Positions 1 through 7,242 of a stretch of 19,881 nt of DNA are shown here, piece after piece. The DNA comes from Bacilli bacterium (GTDB lineage: Bacteria; Bacillota_I; Bacilli_A; RF39; UBA660), in contig CAAGPL010000048.1 in assembly GCA_900771805.1 (NCBI GenBank), positions 1-19,881 of the forward strand. Reading direction: 5' to 3'. A program made the translations under genes and the position numbers. A model generated the notes under the pieces. That model ran no database searches. It was not told the origin of the DNA and saw nothing but the letters and a program-made list of their open reading frames with translations. The stretch's first letter is position 1. Every line of letters begins with the position of its first letter.

Positions 1-186
1 ATCATATAAATAATCATGCCAAAAAAGAGAATCCATTTCCTTTGTTGCATCAAAGACGTCTTTACTATCATATCCGCTTGGATTTACGATATTTTTATTA
101 TATTTTATAAAAAATTTACTGCCGACTTCTAGTTGCCATTTTTCAAAGTCAGTTAAAACACCATCTATGTCTATACCTATTCTCAT
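1..186 (-). CDS. HAD-superfamily 5'(3')-nucleotidase-like protein, partial
   Basis: The gene reads on the minus strand from an ATG at 186-184 and leaves the window at base 1, so only the first 62 codons are visible. The N-terminus MRIGIDIDGVLTDFEKW is the DxDGV motif I of the HAD phosphatase superfamily; the two Asp residues (5 and 7) would be the nucleophile and the acid/base. The wording is closest to the NT5C-like deoxyribonucleotidase group, which removes the 5' phosphate from (deoxy)nucleotides. A GAAAGG ribosome-binding site precedes the ATG. An extended -10 element lies about 30 bp upstream. The HAD call is secure; the substrate is not visible. Confidence 0.75.
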   Translation of the reverse strand, partial: MRIGIDIDGVLTDFEKWQLEVGSKFFIKYNKNIVNPSGYDSKDVFDATKEMDSLFWHDYLYD

Positions 187-216
187 AAAACTTAACCTTT
201 CTAATAATCTTTAATT

Positions 217-264
217 ATTTTACCATAAAACTAAGTACATTAAAACTTGAACTATAAAAAGTCT
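217..264 (-). promoter_or_regulatory. Extended -10 promoter upstream of the HAD gene (one copy of a repeated block)
   Basis: On the minus strand the sequence reads ATGGTAAAAT, a TGnTAAAAT extended -10 with TAAAAT at 222-217, about 30 bp before the HAD start codon. The flanking 48 bp is about 80% alike to 2419-2466, upstream of the ATP-grasp gene. No convincing -35 is seen. Confidence 0.45.
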
Positions 265-412
265 GAATTTAATGTTAATCGTCGTGTGAAAAGTAGTCTA
301 GTAATGAATTGATTTTTGTAGAAATATGACAAAGAATAAACATTTTATGTACGGTGGTAACTAGTTAAATATACTATGAATTTAATAAAATGTTTCATTT
401 ATTATAAAAAAA

Positions 413-421
413 TGTTATAAT
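413..421 (+). promoter_or_regulatory. Extended -10 promoter
   Basis: TGTTATAAT (TG at 413-414, TATAAT at 416-421) lies 24 bp before an ATG that has an AAGGAGG site in between. The rest of the 187-444 gap holds no gene that I can support, only the minus-strand promoter at 217-264. Confidence 0.65.
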
Positions 422-444
422 TTGATTGTACAAGGAGGTTTTTA

Positions 445-816
445 ATGCGTAACGAAAATGATAAATCATATAGAACAACTTATTTAGTAAAAGAAATAGA
501 AAGAAACAAAAAAGATATTGGAAAGAACACTGCTTTTCTTGGGGCAAGTGCATTAGCGGTAGGAATTGGAATTCTAGGAGTTGTTTTGTTAGGTGATGAT
601 GTAATAAATGCTTTTACTTCTGGCAATGCCTTAACCATTGGTTCTTATATAACAATAAAATTTCAAGGTGCCGGATTTGCGCTATCCGCGGAAGCAGTTT
701 TAGGAGGCATTTACGCTGCAATTAAAAATTCTAAAAATGTTATTTTTTCAATTAAAAATTTAAAACAAAATAAAACTACTTTAGAAGAATTTGAAGAAAA
801 AGGAAGGTCAAGATAA
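445..816 (+). CDS. Small membrane protein of unknown function
   Basis: A 123-aa protein that I do not recognise. A charged N-terminus (residues 1-27, basic and acidic, probably helical) is followed by a Gly/Ala-rich hydrophobic stretch at about 28-50. A second, weaker hydrophobic stretch lies at about 62-90, and the tail is Lys-rich. This is the layout of a two-pass membrane protein. The start is well supported: AAGGAGG at 432-438, then ATG at 445, behind an extended -10 promoter. It is one base away from the next gene, so the two are probably cotranscribed and end at the terminator at 1083-1133. No catalytic motif is visible. Confidence 0.6.
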   Translation: MRNENDKSYRTTYLVKEIERNKKDIGKNTAFLGASALAVGIGILGVVLLGDDVINAFTSGNALTIGSYITIKFQGAGFALSAEAVLGGIYAAIKNSKNVIFSIKNLKQNKTTLEEFEEKGRSR

Positions 817-817
817 A

Positions 818-1072
818 ATGGAAATTGAATATCAAGATATTATTACTTTAAGTGATGAAAATAAATATTTAGTTGCTAGTAAAGTCAGTTTTAATAATTC
901 TAAGTACATTTATTTAGTTGATATAAATGATAATAAAAATTTAAAATTTGCTGAAATAGAAAATGATGGTGTTATATCAGAACTAGATGTAAATATTGAT
1001 GCAGAATTAATTAATAATTTAGTTCCATTATTTTATAATAATAGTAAAAAAGATATTGAGAATATGCCTTAA
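818..1072 (+). CDS. DUF1292-like small protein
   Basis: An 84-aa acidic protein starting MEIEYQDIITLSDENKYLVAS, counted from the ATG at 818. A TTG nine codons upstream is in frame but lies inside the GGAAGG ribosome-binding site, so I prefer the ATG. The pattern of an N-terminal 'I.LsDg..Y.v...' strand followed by 'yiyLvdi.d...l.faei..d' resembles the DUF1292/YrzB family of small Bacillota proteins with unknown role. The resemblance is by eye. It follows the 123-aa gene by one base and shares its terminator. Confidence 0.55.
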   Translation: MEIEYQDIITLSDENKYLVASKVSFNNSKYIYLVDINDNKNLKFAEIENDGVISELDVNIDAELINNLVPLFYNNSKKDIENMP

Positions 1073-1082
1073 TAATAAAGTT

Positions 1083-1133
1083 ATCGCAAGTTTTGTTGAA
1101 ACTAATTTTCAATGAAACTTGTGATGATTTTTT
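1083..1133 (+). terminator. Rho-independent terminator
   Basis: ATCGCAAGTTT (1083-1093) pairs with AAACTTGTGAT (1115-1125) with one G.U pair. The inner part TTGAAA/TTTCAA extends the stem, and a T-run follows at 1128-1133. It ends the two-gene unit 445-1072. Confidence 0.85.
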
Positions 1134-1279
1134 ATTTTCATTATGAAGTTTTGAAATAAAAACATAATTTTACCTGGTTTTATGCTATGTTGAAATTATC
1201 CTATATAGAATTTCAATACATTTAGTATTTTTGAATATCATTATTGTCTCAGTCAATAGTGTGGTGTGTTATTTTATTA

Positions 1280-1325
1280 TAAAAAATAAAACTACTTTCT
1301 TGTTTATTTGAGAGTAGTTTTTATA
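1280..1325. terminator. Bidirectional hairpin terminator
   Basis: AAAACTACT (1288-1296) pairs with AGTAGTTTT (1313-1321). A-runs lie on the left and T-runs on the right, so it can work in both directions, most usefully for the leftward ATP-grasp transcript. The 1073-1388 gap otherwise holds only the 13-bp repeat at 1351-1363. Confidence 0.6.
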
Positions 1326-1350
1326 TTATCTCGGAAAGTTTGAGTTTCCT

Positions 1351-1363
1351 ATCAATTATGGTG
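1351..1363. repeat. Distal copy of a 13-bp direct repeat that includes the tRNA-Thr 3' end
   Basis: ATCAATTATGGTG here is identical to 2475-2487, which covers the last five tRNA-Thr bases (CACCA on the minus strand) and eight bases beyond. The two copies flank the ATP-grasp gene. This is attachment-site-like, but no integrase is present. Confidence 0.4.
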
Positions 1364-1388
1364 TCCTAAAGGAAGAAGTAGAACAACT

Positions 1389-2318
1389 CTAATTTTTTTT
1401 AATTAATCTTTTCTTCACAAACTGAGGTGTTTGTTCTAGTTTTACTAATTCATCAACTAAATGATTACAAACTTCTAAACCTGAAGAACTTATTGGATTA
1501 AACTCTATAATATCAATAACTTCCTTACCATCCATTAATATTTGCCCAACATCCAAAACATAACTACTAGGAAAATTTGACACAGAAGATATATTTTTTA
1601 TTTGATCTTCAACAAACAATATAACTTCATTTGGAACTTCCGTTGGATAATCCACATATGATCTAGAAATGCTTAGTAAAGAATTATTTAAAACGAATAC
1701 TCGATATTCTTTACAATCCATATTGTTTTTCTCATCTTCGATTGATTCAAAAACATCAGAAAGAAAAATAGAGTCTTTCAGAGACACGTTCCTTAATGTA
1801 GGGTTTGTTGTAAAATATTTTTCTCCTTCTAAATCTATATATCCAAAATGTTTCAAAATACAATGTGTGTGACTTTTTTTCACTGTTTTCAAAAAAATGT
1901 TTTTGAAAAACAGTTTATATTTCTCAGAGTTATTTTGAAAATCTTCATAAGTTGTTTGAATAACTCTTCTATGTACTGGTTGAATTTTCTGTGGCCAATT
2001 CATGATTTTACCCAAATCTTCTTTTGTTTGAATACTTAGTGCACCATTTTCTTCTAATTGGTTTAAAAGCTCCTTTTCAGTAGATATAAAACTCCTAGGA
2101 AATATAACCTTGTCTCTAATCTCAATTTCTTCACCGTCTATATAAAATTTCTTAGTATTTCTATCAAACACTATCAGCATATCTCTCTCTTTAGCAGCAT
2201 CCATCAATTCTTGTTCTTTAGTTTTTATCCAAATAGTGTTCTCATCATCATTTTCACTTATACTATAATCTGTTGTACCTAAGCAAGGAACACTAAAACA
2301 AAAGTAATCAATTTTCAT
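1389..2318 (-). CDS. ATP-grasp domain protein
   Basis: A 309-aa protein with the C-terminal half of an ATP-grasp fold. EYRVFVLNN (204-212) carries the strand with E204/R206. YVLDVGQI (253-260) contains D256, and VIDIIEFNPISSSGLE (267-282) contains E272 and N274, the usual Mg-ATP ligands ahead of a serine/glycine loop. The pattern is that of DUF4343-like ATP-grasp proteins, which presumably join a carboxylate to an amine, but the substrate is unknown. The ATG at 2318 has a GGAGAG site upstream. The gene sits alone between tRNA-Thr and a 13-bp duplicate of the tRNA end, as if inserted there. Confidence 0.7.
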   Translation of the reverse strand: MKIDYFCFSVPCLGTTDYSISENDDENTIWIKTKEQELMDAAKERDMLIVFDRNTKKFYIDGEEIEIRDKVIFPRSFISTEKELLNQLEENGALSIQTKEDLGKIMNWPQKIQPVHRRVIQTTYEDFQNNSEKYKLFFKNIFLKTVKKSHTHCILKHFGYIDLEGEKYFTTNPTLRNVSLKDSIFLSDVFESIEDEKNNMDCKEYRVFVLNNSLLSISRSYVDYPTEVPNEVILFVEDQIKNISSVSNFPSSYVLDVGQILMDGKEVIDIIEFNPISSSGLEVCNHLVDELVKLEQTPQFVKKRLIKKN

Positions 2319-2418
2319 AAAAATTTCTCTCCAATTCTCTTCAATATTAAGATATTAAACAATCATATATTATTTAGTCAATATGCAAGTGTGTTTTCTA
2401 AATGACATAGTCGTTTTA

Positions 2419-2466
2419 ATTTTAGCATAAAATTAAGTATTTTAAAACTCGGACTATAAATAGCTC
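2419..2466 (-). promoter_or_regulatory. tRNA terminator hairpin followed by an extended -10
   Basis: Reading the minus strand downstream of the tRNA, ACTCG...CGAGT with inner CTAT/ATAG forms a hairpin followed by TTTT, a likely tRNA terminator. It is followed by ATGCTAAAAT, a TGnTAAAAT extended -10 with TAAAAT at 2424-2419, about 100 bp before the ATP-grasp ATG. The block resembles 217-264. Confidence 0.45.
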
Positions 2467-2482
2467 GAGTATCAATCAATTA

Positions 2483-2556
2483 TGGTGCCGCTTGTAAGAA
2501 TCGAACTTACAGCTAATCATTACGAGTGACTTGTTTTACCATTAAACTAAAGCGGC
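2483..2556 (-). tRNA. tRNA-Thr (anticodon CGU)
   Basis: On the minus strand the acceptor arms GCCGCTT and AAGCGGC pair over seven bases. The D arm is GTTT/AAAC, the anticodon arm AGTCA/TGATT with loop CTCGTAA (anticodon CGU, codon ACG), and the T arm GTAAG/CTTAC with loop TTCGATT. The discriminator is A and CCA is encoded. Total length is 74 nt with a four-base variable region. Confidence 0.93.
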
Positions 2557-2566
2557 ATTTTAAGTT

Positions 2567-3073
2567 CTATTTAAAGAACCCGTTTACTACGTATTTTGTT
2601 TCATTAATTACCATAAATGCATTTCTATCAATAGTATTAATTATTTTTTTCAAATCATTTAAGTATCTTTTATCGACTTCAATAAAAAGCATCTGTTTTC
2701 TTTTTTTGTCTTTACCAGTACATTCTACTTTGGAAAATGCATAACCTGAATCTGTTATTTTGTTTATGCTATTTTTATCATCCATAATAACCTGGACTGA
2801 TACTTTTCCTTTTATAAGTTTATTAGATAAAGTTGTTCCAACAAACGTACCAACAGCATATCCACCTGCATAAGAAAGTGCTATCCAAAAACTTTTGATA
2901 TTGGTGTTTAATGCTTCTTTTACAACTAAAAACCATATTATTACATCAAAAAAACCAATTATGGTTGCAAGCATTCTTTTGTTTTTAACAGTTAGTACCG
3001 TAACAAATGTACCTAGTGATACATCTACTATTCTTGCTAGAAAAATAGTTACACATATCTTAAGTAAGTCCAT
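2567..3073 (-). CDS. UPF0316 family membrane protein (DUF5698/DUF2179)
   Basis: A 168-aa protein. Residues 1-95 hold three hydrophobic segments, and the family signature FLARIVDVSLGTFVTVLTV lies near residues 11-29. Residues 95-168 form a small soluble alpha/beta domain of the DUF2179 type with 'ftkvecTGKDKKRKQMLFIEVDK'. Family length is normally about 170-190 aa, so the gene looks complete. The role is not known; DUF2179 domains are also found in YitT-type membrane proteins. An AAGGAGAAG site precedes the ATG. The gene is divergent from the next one at 3179. Confidence 0.8.
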   Translation of the reverse strand: MDLLKICVTIFLARIVDVSLGTFVTVLTVKNKRMLATIIGFFDVIIWFLVVKEALNTNIKSFWIALSYAGGYAVGTFVGTTLSNKLIKGKVSVQVIMDDKNSINKITDSGYAFSKVECTGKDKKRKQMLFIEVDKRYLNDLKKIINTIDRNAFMVINETKYVVNGFFK

Positions 3074-3149
3074 GTTTATCTTCTCCTTATTGCTAGTTTT
3101 ATAATATCATAATTAATTTAATTCTTCAATAGATAAGTTTTTTATAAAG

Positions 3150-3158
3150 TGTTATAAT
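3150..3158 (+). promoter_or_regulatory. Extended -10 promoter
   Basis: TGTTATAAT (TATAAT at 3153-3158) lies immediately before the AGGAGG at 3165-3170 and the TTG start at 3179. Transcription would begin only about ten bases before the start codon, giving a very short leader. Confidence 0.55.
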
Positions 3159-3178
3159 TATTTTAGGAGGCGATTTAA

Positions 3179-3910
3179 TTGAATAAAAACGTAGTATTAA
3201 ATAAAAATACAATAGTTTTATTTGTTTTAAATATATTAACCATTTTATCTTGTTTTTTATTTAGAACATATTTTATAACATTAGGATATTTAAAAAATCT
3301 AATTGATGTAGTTATGATATTAAATATCATTATAATTATTATAGGTATTTTATTTAATGTTATTCTTCTTATGTACCCTAACAAATTTAAAATAAGAAAA
3401 AGTATAATAGTTATGGTAATAGTATTCTTACTATATTTAAGTATAAACATAGTGGGAATTAATATTATAAATAAAAAACTTACTTTGTCGTATAATAAAA
3501 TTTCTAACCAATTATTTAGTTATTGCAATAATTTTGAATGTGAAAAATATGATACTAAAATTAATGGACAGAATAGAGATTTTATCATAAATAAAAGTTA
3601 TATTGATTTTAATGGTGTTAAAAATGATGTTGAAATCCACACAATATATGACTTAAAAGGTGTTAAAAAAGTAAAAGCTATAGTTTATTGTCAAAATGAA
3701 ATGTTTTCAGAATATCTTATAAATGAACAGATAAAAAATTATTTTTCAAATTTTAATATAGTAGTAGATGAGTCTTTAATTAAAAAAGCATTTGATGATA
3801 GATTTATAGGTAGTGTTAAAAAAGATAATATAATATATAAAGTAGAAGAAATATATGATGATGGCATACTTACTAATTTGAAAACAATAATTGAAACTAA
3901 AATAAGGTAG
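3179..3910 (+). CDS. Membrane protein of unknown function with extracellular domain
   Basis: A 243-aa protein starting at a TTG with AGGAGG eight bases upstream. Three hydrophobic segments lie at about residues 9-31, 40-65 and 74-95. They are followed by a roughly 145-residue soluble domain with a CysX4Cys pair (YCNNFEC, about 116-121) and alternating beta-like strands (VKAIVYCQNEMFSEYLINEQI). I do not recognise the family. With three membrane segments and a short N-terminal tail, the soluble domain could lie outside the cell. A short hairpin terminator overlaps its stop codon. Confidence 0.6.
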   Translation: MNKNVVLNKNTIVLFVLNILTILSCFLFRTYFITLGYLKNLIDVVMILNIIIIIIGILFNVILLMYPNKFKIRKSIIVMVIVFLLYLSINIVGINIINKKLTLSYNKISNQLFSYCNNFECEKYDTKINGQNRDFIINKSYIDFNGVKNDVEIHTIYDLKGVKKVKAIVYCQNEMFSEYLINEQIKNYFSNFNIVVDESLIKKAFDDRFIGSVKKDNIIYKVEEIYDDGILTNLKTIIETKIR

Positions 3911-3927
3911 TAACCTTGTTTTTTTTT
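3904..3927 (+). terminator. Rho-independent terminator
   Basis: AAGGT (3904-3908) pairs with ACCTT (3913-3917), followed by G and a run of nine T. The hairpin overlaps the stop codon of the 243-aa gene. Confidence 0.7.
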
Positions 3928-3971
3928 ATCATTTTTGATAATATTATATTAAATAATAAGGTGGTGTAAAT

Positions 3972-4391
3972 ATGAATAATATAGTAAATATTATTACTGA
4001 TAATAAAACTTTAATTATATCTATTGTTATATTTTTTATATGTGTTATAATTGGTTTTTTTGGTGATTTGTATTTAAAAAAACACAATAAAATGTTATCT
4101 GAAAATAATAAAAATGATGATGCTTTACACAAAGTAGAAAAAAAAGAAGAGGAAACTTTAGATAATAAAGATATAAATAGTACTTATGAATCTAATTATA
4201 TAACTGTTGATAATCCATCTAATAATGAGTTATTAAATACAAATTTTGTTAATAATGGTGATATATCTTCAAATAATAACGAAGTGTTTAATGAGCCTAA
4301 TATAAGTAATGATAATAAAGAGGATACTTATCAGTATAGTAATATAAATTTTAACACTGATGATGACAATAAATTTAATAATATGTTTTAA
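3972..4391 (+). CDS. Single-pass membrane protein with Asn/Asp/Glu-rich tail
   Basis: A 139-aa protein with one hydrophobic helix (about residues 14-35, LIISIVIFFICVIIGFFGDL) after a short N-terminus. Basic residues follow (KKHNK) and then a 100-residue low-complexity tail rich in Asn, Asp, Glu and Ser without predicted fold. By the positive-inside rule the tail should be cytoplasmic. A GGTGGT-type site precedes the ATG. The gene sits just upstream of cdaA but has its own spacing, and cdaA has its own promoter. Function unknown. Such proteins are common in AT-rich Bacillota and carry little family signal. Confidence 0.55.
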   Translation: MNNIVNIITDNKTLIISIVIFFICVIIGFFGDLYLKKHNKMLSENNKNDDALHKVEKKEEETLDNKDINSTYESNYITVDNPSNNELLNTNFVNNGDISSNNNEVFNEPNISNDNKEDTYQYSNINFNTDDDNKFNNMF

Positions 4392-4452
4392 CCTTTATAA
4401 ATAAGGGATTTTATTTTTTTATATATTTTATTTATAAAATATATATTTATTG

Positions 4453-4461
4453 TGTTATAAT
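4453..4461 (+). promoter_or_regulatory. Extended -10 promoter of cdaA-cdaR
   Basis: TGTTATAAT (TATAAT at 4456-4461) lies 50 bp before the cdaA ATG, which has AAGGAGG just ahead of it. No clear -35 is seen. Confidence 0.6.
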
Positions 4462-4511
4462 TATTTAGTAATTATAGATTGATGTTATTAAACATATAAT
4501 AAGGAGGAATT

Positions 4512-5333
4512 ATGACTATTGATAATGTTTTAACGATTATAAAAGATATTATAGATATATGTATTGTATGGGCTGGAGTTTATTTTGTTTTAAAAAGTAT
4601 AAAAAACAACGTTAAATTTACCATGCTATTTAAGGGAATAATAATAATTGTTGTAATAAAATTATTAAGTGATTTATTTGATTTAAAATCAGTTGGATTA
4701 TTATTAGAATATGTTGTTATGTGGGGACCACTTGCTCTTGTAATTATATTCCAACCAGAAATTCGTTCTGTATTAGAACAATTAGGAAGATCTCAGCTTT
4801 TAGGTAGACATAAGGTTCTATCAATTTCTGAAAGAGAAAGAATAGTTTATGAGATAGGTACTGCACTTGAGTATTTAAAAAAACATAGAATTGGAGCATT
4901 AATTGTTATTGAAAGAGATAATTCTTTAGCTGAGTATATTGAAAGATCTAAAAAGCTTTATGCGGAAATATCAAATGAATTGTTAGTTGCAATATTTTTC
5001 CCTGACAACCCACTTCATGATGGTGGTGTTATAATACAAGGGGATAAGATAACATCAGCAGGTGCTGTATTTCCTACAACAGTTGAAATGAAGTTTAGTA
5101 AACGTTTAGGTACAAGGCATAGAGCTGCAATAGGAATAAGTGAAGAAAGTGATGCAATTGCTATAATTGTTTCTGAAGAAACTGGTAGAATTTCTATTGC
5201 TATAAATGGTGATTTAAATTATAATTTATCTGTTGAAGAAGCTAAACTAAAAATCTTAGATGAATTAAAACCTAAGAAAACTGCAGAATTCGATTATGAA
5301 GTAGAAGAATTGGAAGGTGATGAAGATGAGTAA
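4512..5333 (+). CDS. cdaA: Diadenylate cyclase CdaA
   Basis: Makes c-di-AMP from two ATP at the membrane; in Bacillota this messenger controls potassium and osmolyte uptake and cell-wall homeostasis. The 273-aa length is normal. Three hydrophobic segments fill residues 8-80, ending in the family stretch WGPLALVIIFQPEIRSVLEQLGR (71-93). The DAC domain follows, with LHDGG (168-172) and GTRHRAA (200-206, RHR at 202-204) as the nucleotide-binding and catalytic motifs. The first motif is DGG where most family members have DGA, a mild change. An AAGGAGG site precedes the ATG. Its end overlaps the start of cdaR, the usual partner, so the two are translationally coupled. Confidence 0.96.
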   Translation: MTIDNVLTIIKDIIDICIVWAGVYFVLKSIKNNVKFTMLFKGIIIIVVIKLLSDLFDLKSVGLLLEYVVMWGPLALVIIFQPEIRSVLEQLGRSQLLGRHKVLSISERERIVYEIGTALEYLKKHRIGALIVIERDNSLAEYIERSKKLYAEISNELLVAIFFPDNPLHDGGVIIQGDKITSAGAVFPTTVEMKFSKRLGTRHRAAIGISEESDAIAIIVSEETGRISIAINGDLNYNLSVEEAKLKILDELKPKKTAEFDYEVEELEGDEDE

Positions 5334-6690
5334 GACAATGAAAATAATTCGTAACCTTTTTAAAAAGATTGCTAGATTTTTTGATAAAAAAGTAGTTTTA
5401 CCTATAACTAAATTTTTTGTTGGAATTTCAAATAAATTTAAAGGTAATGGTAGAAGTTTTGAAAAGATAATAACAAGAAAACCAGGACTTATAATTGTTT
5501 CTTTATTAGCGGCTTTAGGGGTTTTCTTTATGGCAGATACTAAGTCTACATCTTTAATTGAAACTTCTGCAGAGGTTTTATATGATCAACCTATATCTGC
5601 AACTTATAATGATGAAGCTTATGTTGTAGAAGGACTTCCTAAGACAGTTGATATAACTTTAATTGGTAGAAAATCTGATGTTTACTTAGCAAAACAATTA
5701 CCAACTAATGATATAACTGTTGATTTAACAGGATTAACACCAGGTGTGCATAAAGTTAATTTAAAATATAAAAAGGCTTTAAGTTCTGTTGAATATAAAC
5801 TAGATCCATCTGTTGCAACAATAGTTATTTATGAAAAAGTTTCTTTAGAAAAAGAAATAAATTATGAAATAATAAATAAAGATAAAATAGATTCAAAATT
5901 AATGGTAGAAGATGTTTCATTAAGTACAGATAAAGTGTATGTTAAGGCAAATGAAGCAAAACTTAAAGAAGTTGCTTCAGTAAAAGCTTTGATTGATTTA
6001 AAAAATTTAGTTGATCCATCCATTGGAGAACAAGAGTTAAAAGATGTTAAGCTAGTTGCATATGATAGTAATGGTAAAAAAATCAATGCTGAAATAGTTC
6101 CTTCTAAAATAACTGCAATAGTTAAAATAGCATCACCTCAAAAGGAAGTTCCAATAAGAGTTATTCCAAAGAAATATGATAAAATAGTATTTGGAAAAGC
6201 AATAAGTAGTATAACAACTGATATAAGTAAAATAACTATTTATGGTGATTCAACTAAATTAGAAAAAATATCTTATATTCCTGTATATATTGATGTTTCA
6301 GATTTAAAGGATGATAAAAAATATTCTATAACAATTGAAAGGCCAAGTGGAGTTAGAGCTATTTCTGAATCTTCTGTTAATGTAAATATAACACTAGGAG
6401 ATGAAGCAACAAAAGAAATTGATAATATTTACTTAGAATATGAAAATTTATCTGATGGATTAACTGTTCAAGCGGTTGATTTAAATAGTACTAAGGTAAC
6501 TGTTAGTGTAAAGGGTGTTCAAAGTGTTTTATCAAGTTTAGATCCTACTACAATAAAAGCATATGTTGATTTAAAAGGGTTGGGTGTTGGTGAACACGAA
6601 ATACCAGTTAAAGTAGTTGGTTCAGATCCAAAAATCAAGTATTCTTCTAAAACAACTAAGATTACACTTAAAATAACAGAAAAACATTAA
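5326..6690 (+). CDS. cdaR: CdaA regulatory protein CdaR (YbbR domains)
   Basis: A membrane-anchored partner that binds and modulates CdaA. Residues 1-50 are a basic cytoplasmic part, and one transmembrane helix lies at about 52-70 (RKPGLIIVSLLAALGVFFMA). The remaining 380 residues form four YbbR-type beta repeats outside the cell, each ending in phrases such as 'itVDLTGLtpGvHkV' or 'aYVDLKGLgvGeHeIPV'. At 454 aa it is close to the Bacillus homologue. I choose the ATG at 5326 because GGAAGG lies eight bases upstream; GTG 5317 and ATG 5320 are in frame but overlap that site. It overlaps cdaA by eight bases. No glmM gene follows, unlike in many Bacilli. Confidence 0.92.
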   Translation: MSKTMKIIRNLFKKIARFFDKKVVLPITKFFVGISNKFKGNGRSFEKIITRKPGLIIVSLLAALGVFFMADTKSTSLIETSAEVLYDQPISATYNDEAYVVEGLPKTVDITLIGRKSDVYLAKQLPTNDITVDLTGLTPGVHKVNLKYKKALSSVEYKLDPSVATIVIYEKVSLEKEINYEIINKDKIDSKLMVEDVSLSTDKVYVKANEAKLKEVASVKALIDLKNLVDPSIGEQELKDVKLVAYDSNGKKINAEIVPSKITAIVKIASPQKEVPIRVIPKKYDKIVFGKAISSITTDISKITIYGDSTKLEKISYIPVYIDVSDLKDDKKYSITIERPSGVRAISESSVNVNITLGDEATKEIDNIYLEYENLSDGLTVQAVDLNSTKVTVSVKGVQSVLSSLDPTTIKAYVDLKGLGVGEHEIPVKVVGSDPKIKYSSKTTKITLKITEKH

Positions 6691-6697
6691 AAATAAG

Positions 6698-6740
6698 TTG
6701 ACAAATGTACCGGTTTAAAGTAAAATTTAAATTGGTACAT
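6698..6740 (+). promoter_or_regulatory. rplM-rpsI promoter with spanning inverted repeat
   Basis: TTGACA (6698-6703), a 17-bp spacer and TAAAAT (6721-6726) form a near-consensus promoter. AATGTACC (6704-6711) and GGTACATT (6733-6740) are perfect inverted repeats around the -10, with the right arm at the expected start site. This could be an operator or could put a hairpin in the 5' leader. Confidence 0.75.
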
Positions 6741-6801
6741 TTTATAAACCCCACATAAGTTTGTCTTGGGAAAACAAACTTATTAAGGAAAGGAAAATAA
6801 T
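6733..6801 (+). promoter_or_regulatory. L13-leader-like ribosomal protein leader
   Basis: The roughly 70-nt leader before rplM holds ACCCC (6748-6752), a hairpin AAGTTTGT/ACAAACTT (about 6757-6781) and a TTGGG in its loop that can pair with the CCCC/CCCCA. The ribosome-binding site AAGGAAAGG follows. This matches my memory of the Bacillota L13 leader, in which ribosomal protein binding represses the operon. A covariance-model search was not run. Confidence 0.6.
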
Positions 6802-7230
6802 ATGACAACATTTATGGCAAATGCTAAAACAATTGAGCGTAAATGGTATGTTATTGATGCTAAAGGAAAACCACTTGGTAGGGTAGCTACAAAAGCTGCT
6901 GTTATGTTAAGAGGTAAACATAAGGCAACATATACACCACATGTTGATTGTGGTGATAACATTATCATTATAAACGCAAAAGAAGTAGTATTAACAGGAA
7001 GAAAATTAGATCAAAAAGTATATTATAATCATAGTGGTTATACAGGTGGATTAAGAGAAAGAACTGCAAAAGAAATGCGTGAAAATTATCCAGTAGAAAT
7101 GGTTGAAAGAGCAGTTAAAGGAATGCTTCCAAAAGGAAGATTAGGACGTCAAATGTACAAAAAATTATTTGTATATGAAGGTGCTGATCATAAACATCAA
7201 GCTCAGAAACCAACAGAAGTGGAAATTTAA
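6802..7230 (+). CDS. rplM: 50S ribosomal protein L13
   Basis: A 142-aa protein with the full L13 pattern: MTTFMANAKTIERKWYVIDA at the start, GRVATKAAVMLRGKHKATYTPHVDCGD in the middle, and KGMLPKGRLGRQMYKKLFVYEGADHKHQAQKP near the end. It is an early-assembling component of the large ribosomal subunit. The ATG at 6802 follows AAGGAAAGG. It is followed after 12 bases by rpsI, the standard bacterial pairing, and both are transcribed from the promoter at 6698. Confidence 0.98.
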   Translation: MTTFMANAKTIERKWYVIDAKGKPLGRVATKAAVMLRGKHKATYTPHVDCGDNIIIINAKEVVLTGRKLDQKVYYNHSGYTGGLRERTAKEMRENYPVEMVERAVKGMLPKGRLGRQMYKKLFVYEGADHKHQAQKPTEVEI

Positions 7231-7242
7231 GGAGGAAAGTAA

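Noticed and set aside
1364..1388. Remnant of a second tRNA next to the distal 13-bp repeat
   Set aside because: On the minus strand GTTCTACTTC and the following bases do not give a proper T arm or acceptor at the right distances.
2526..2744. 72-codon plus-strand ORF over the tRNA and the UPF0316 gene
   Set aside because: It is antisense to a clear tRNA and a recognisable protein gene and has no supported ribosome-binding site.
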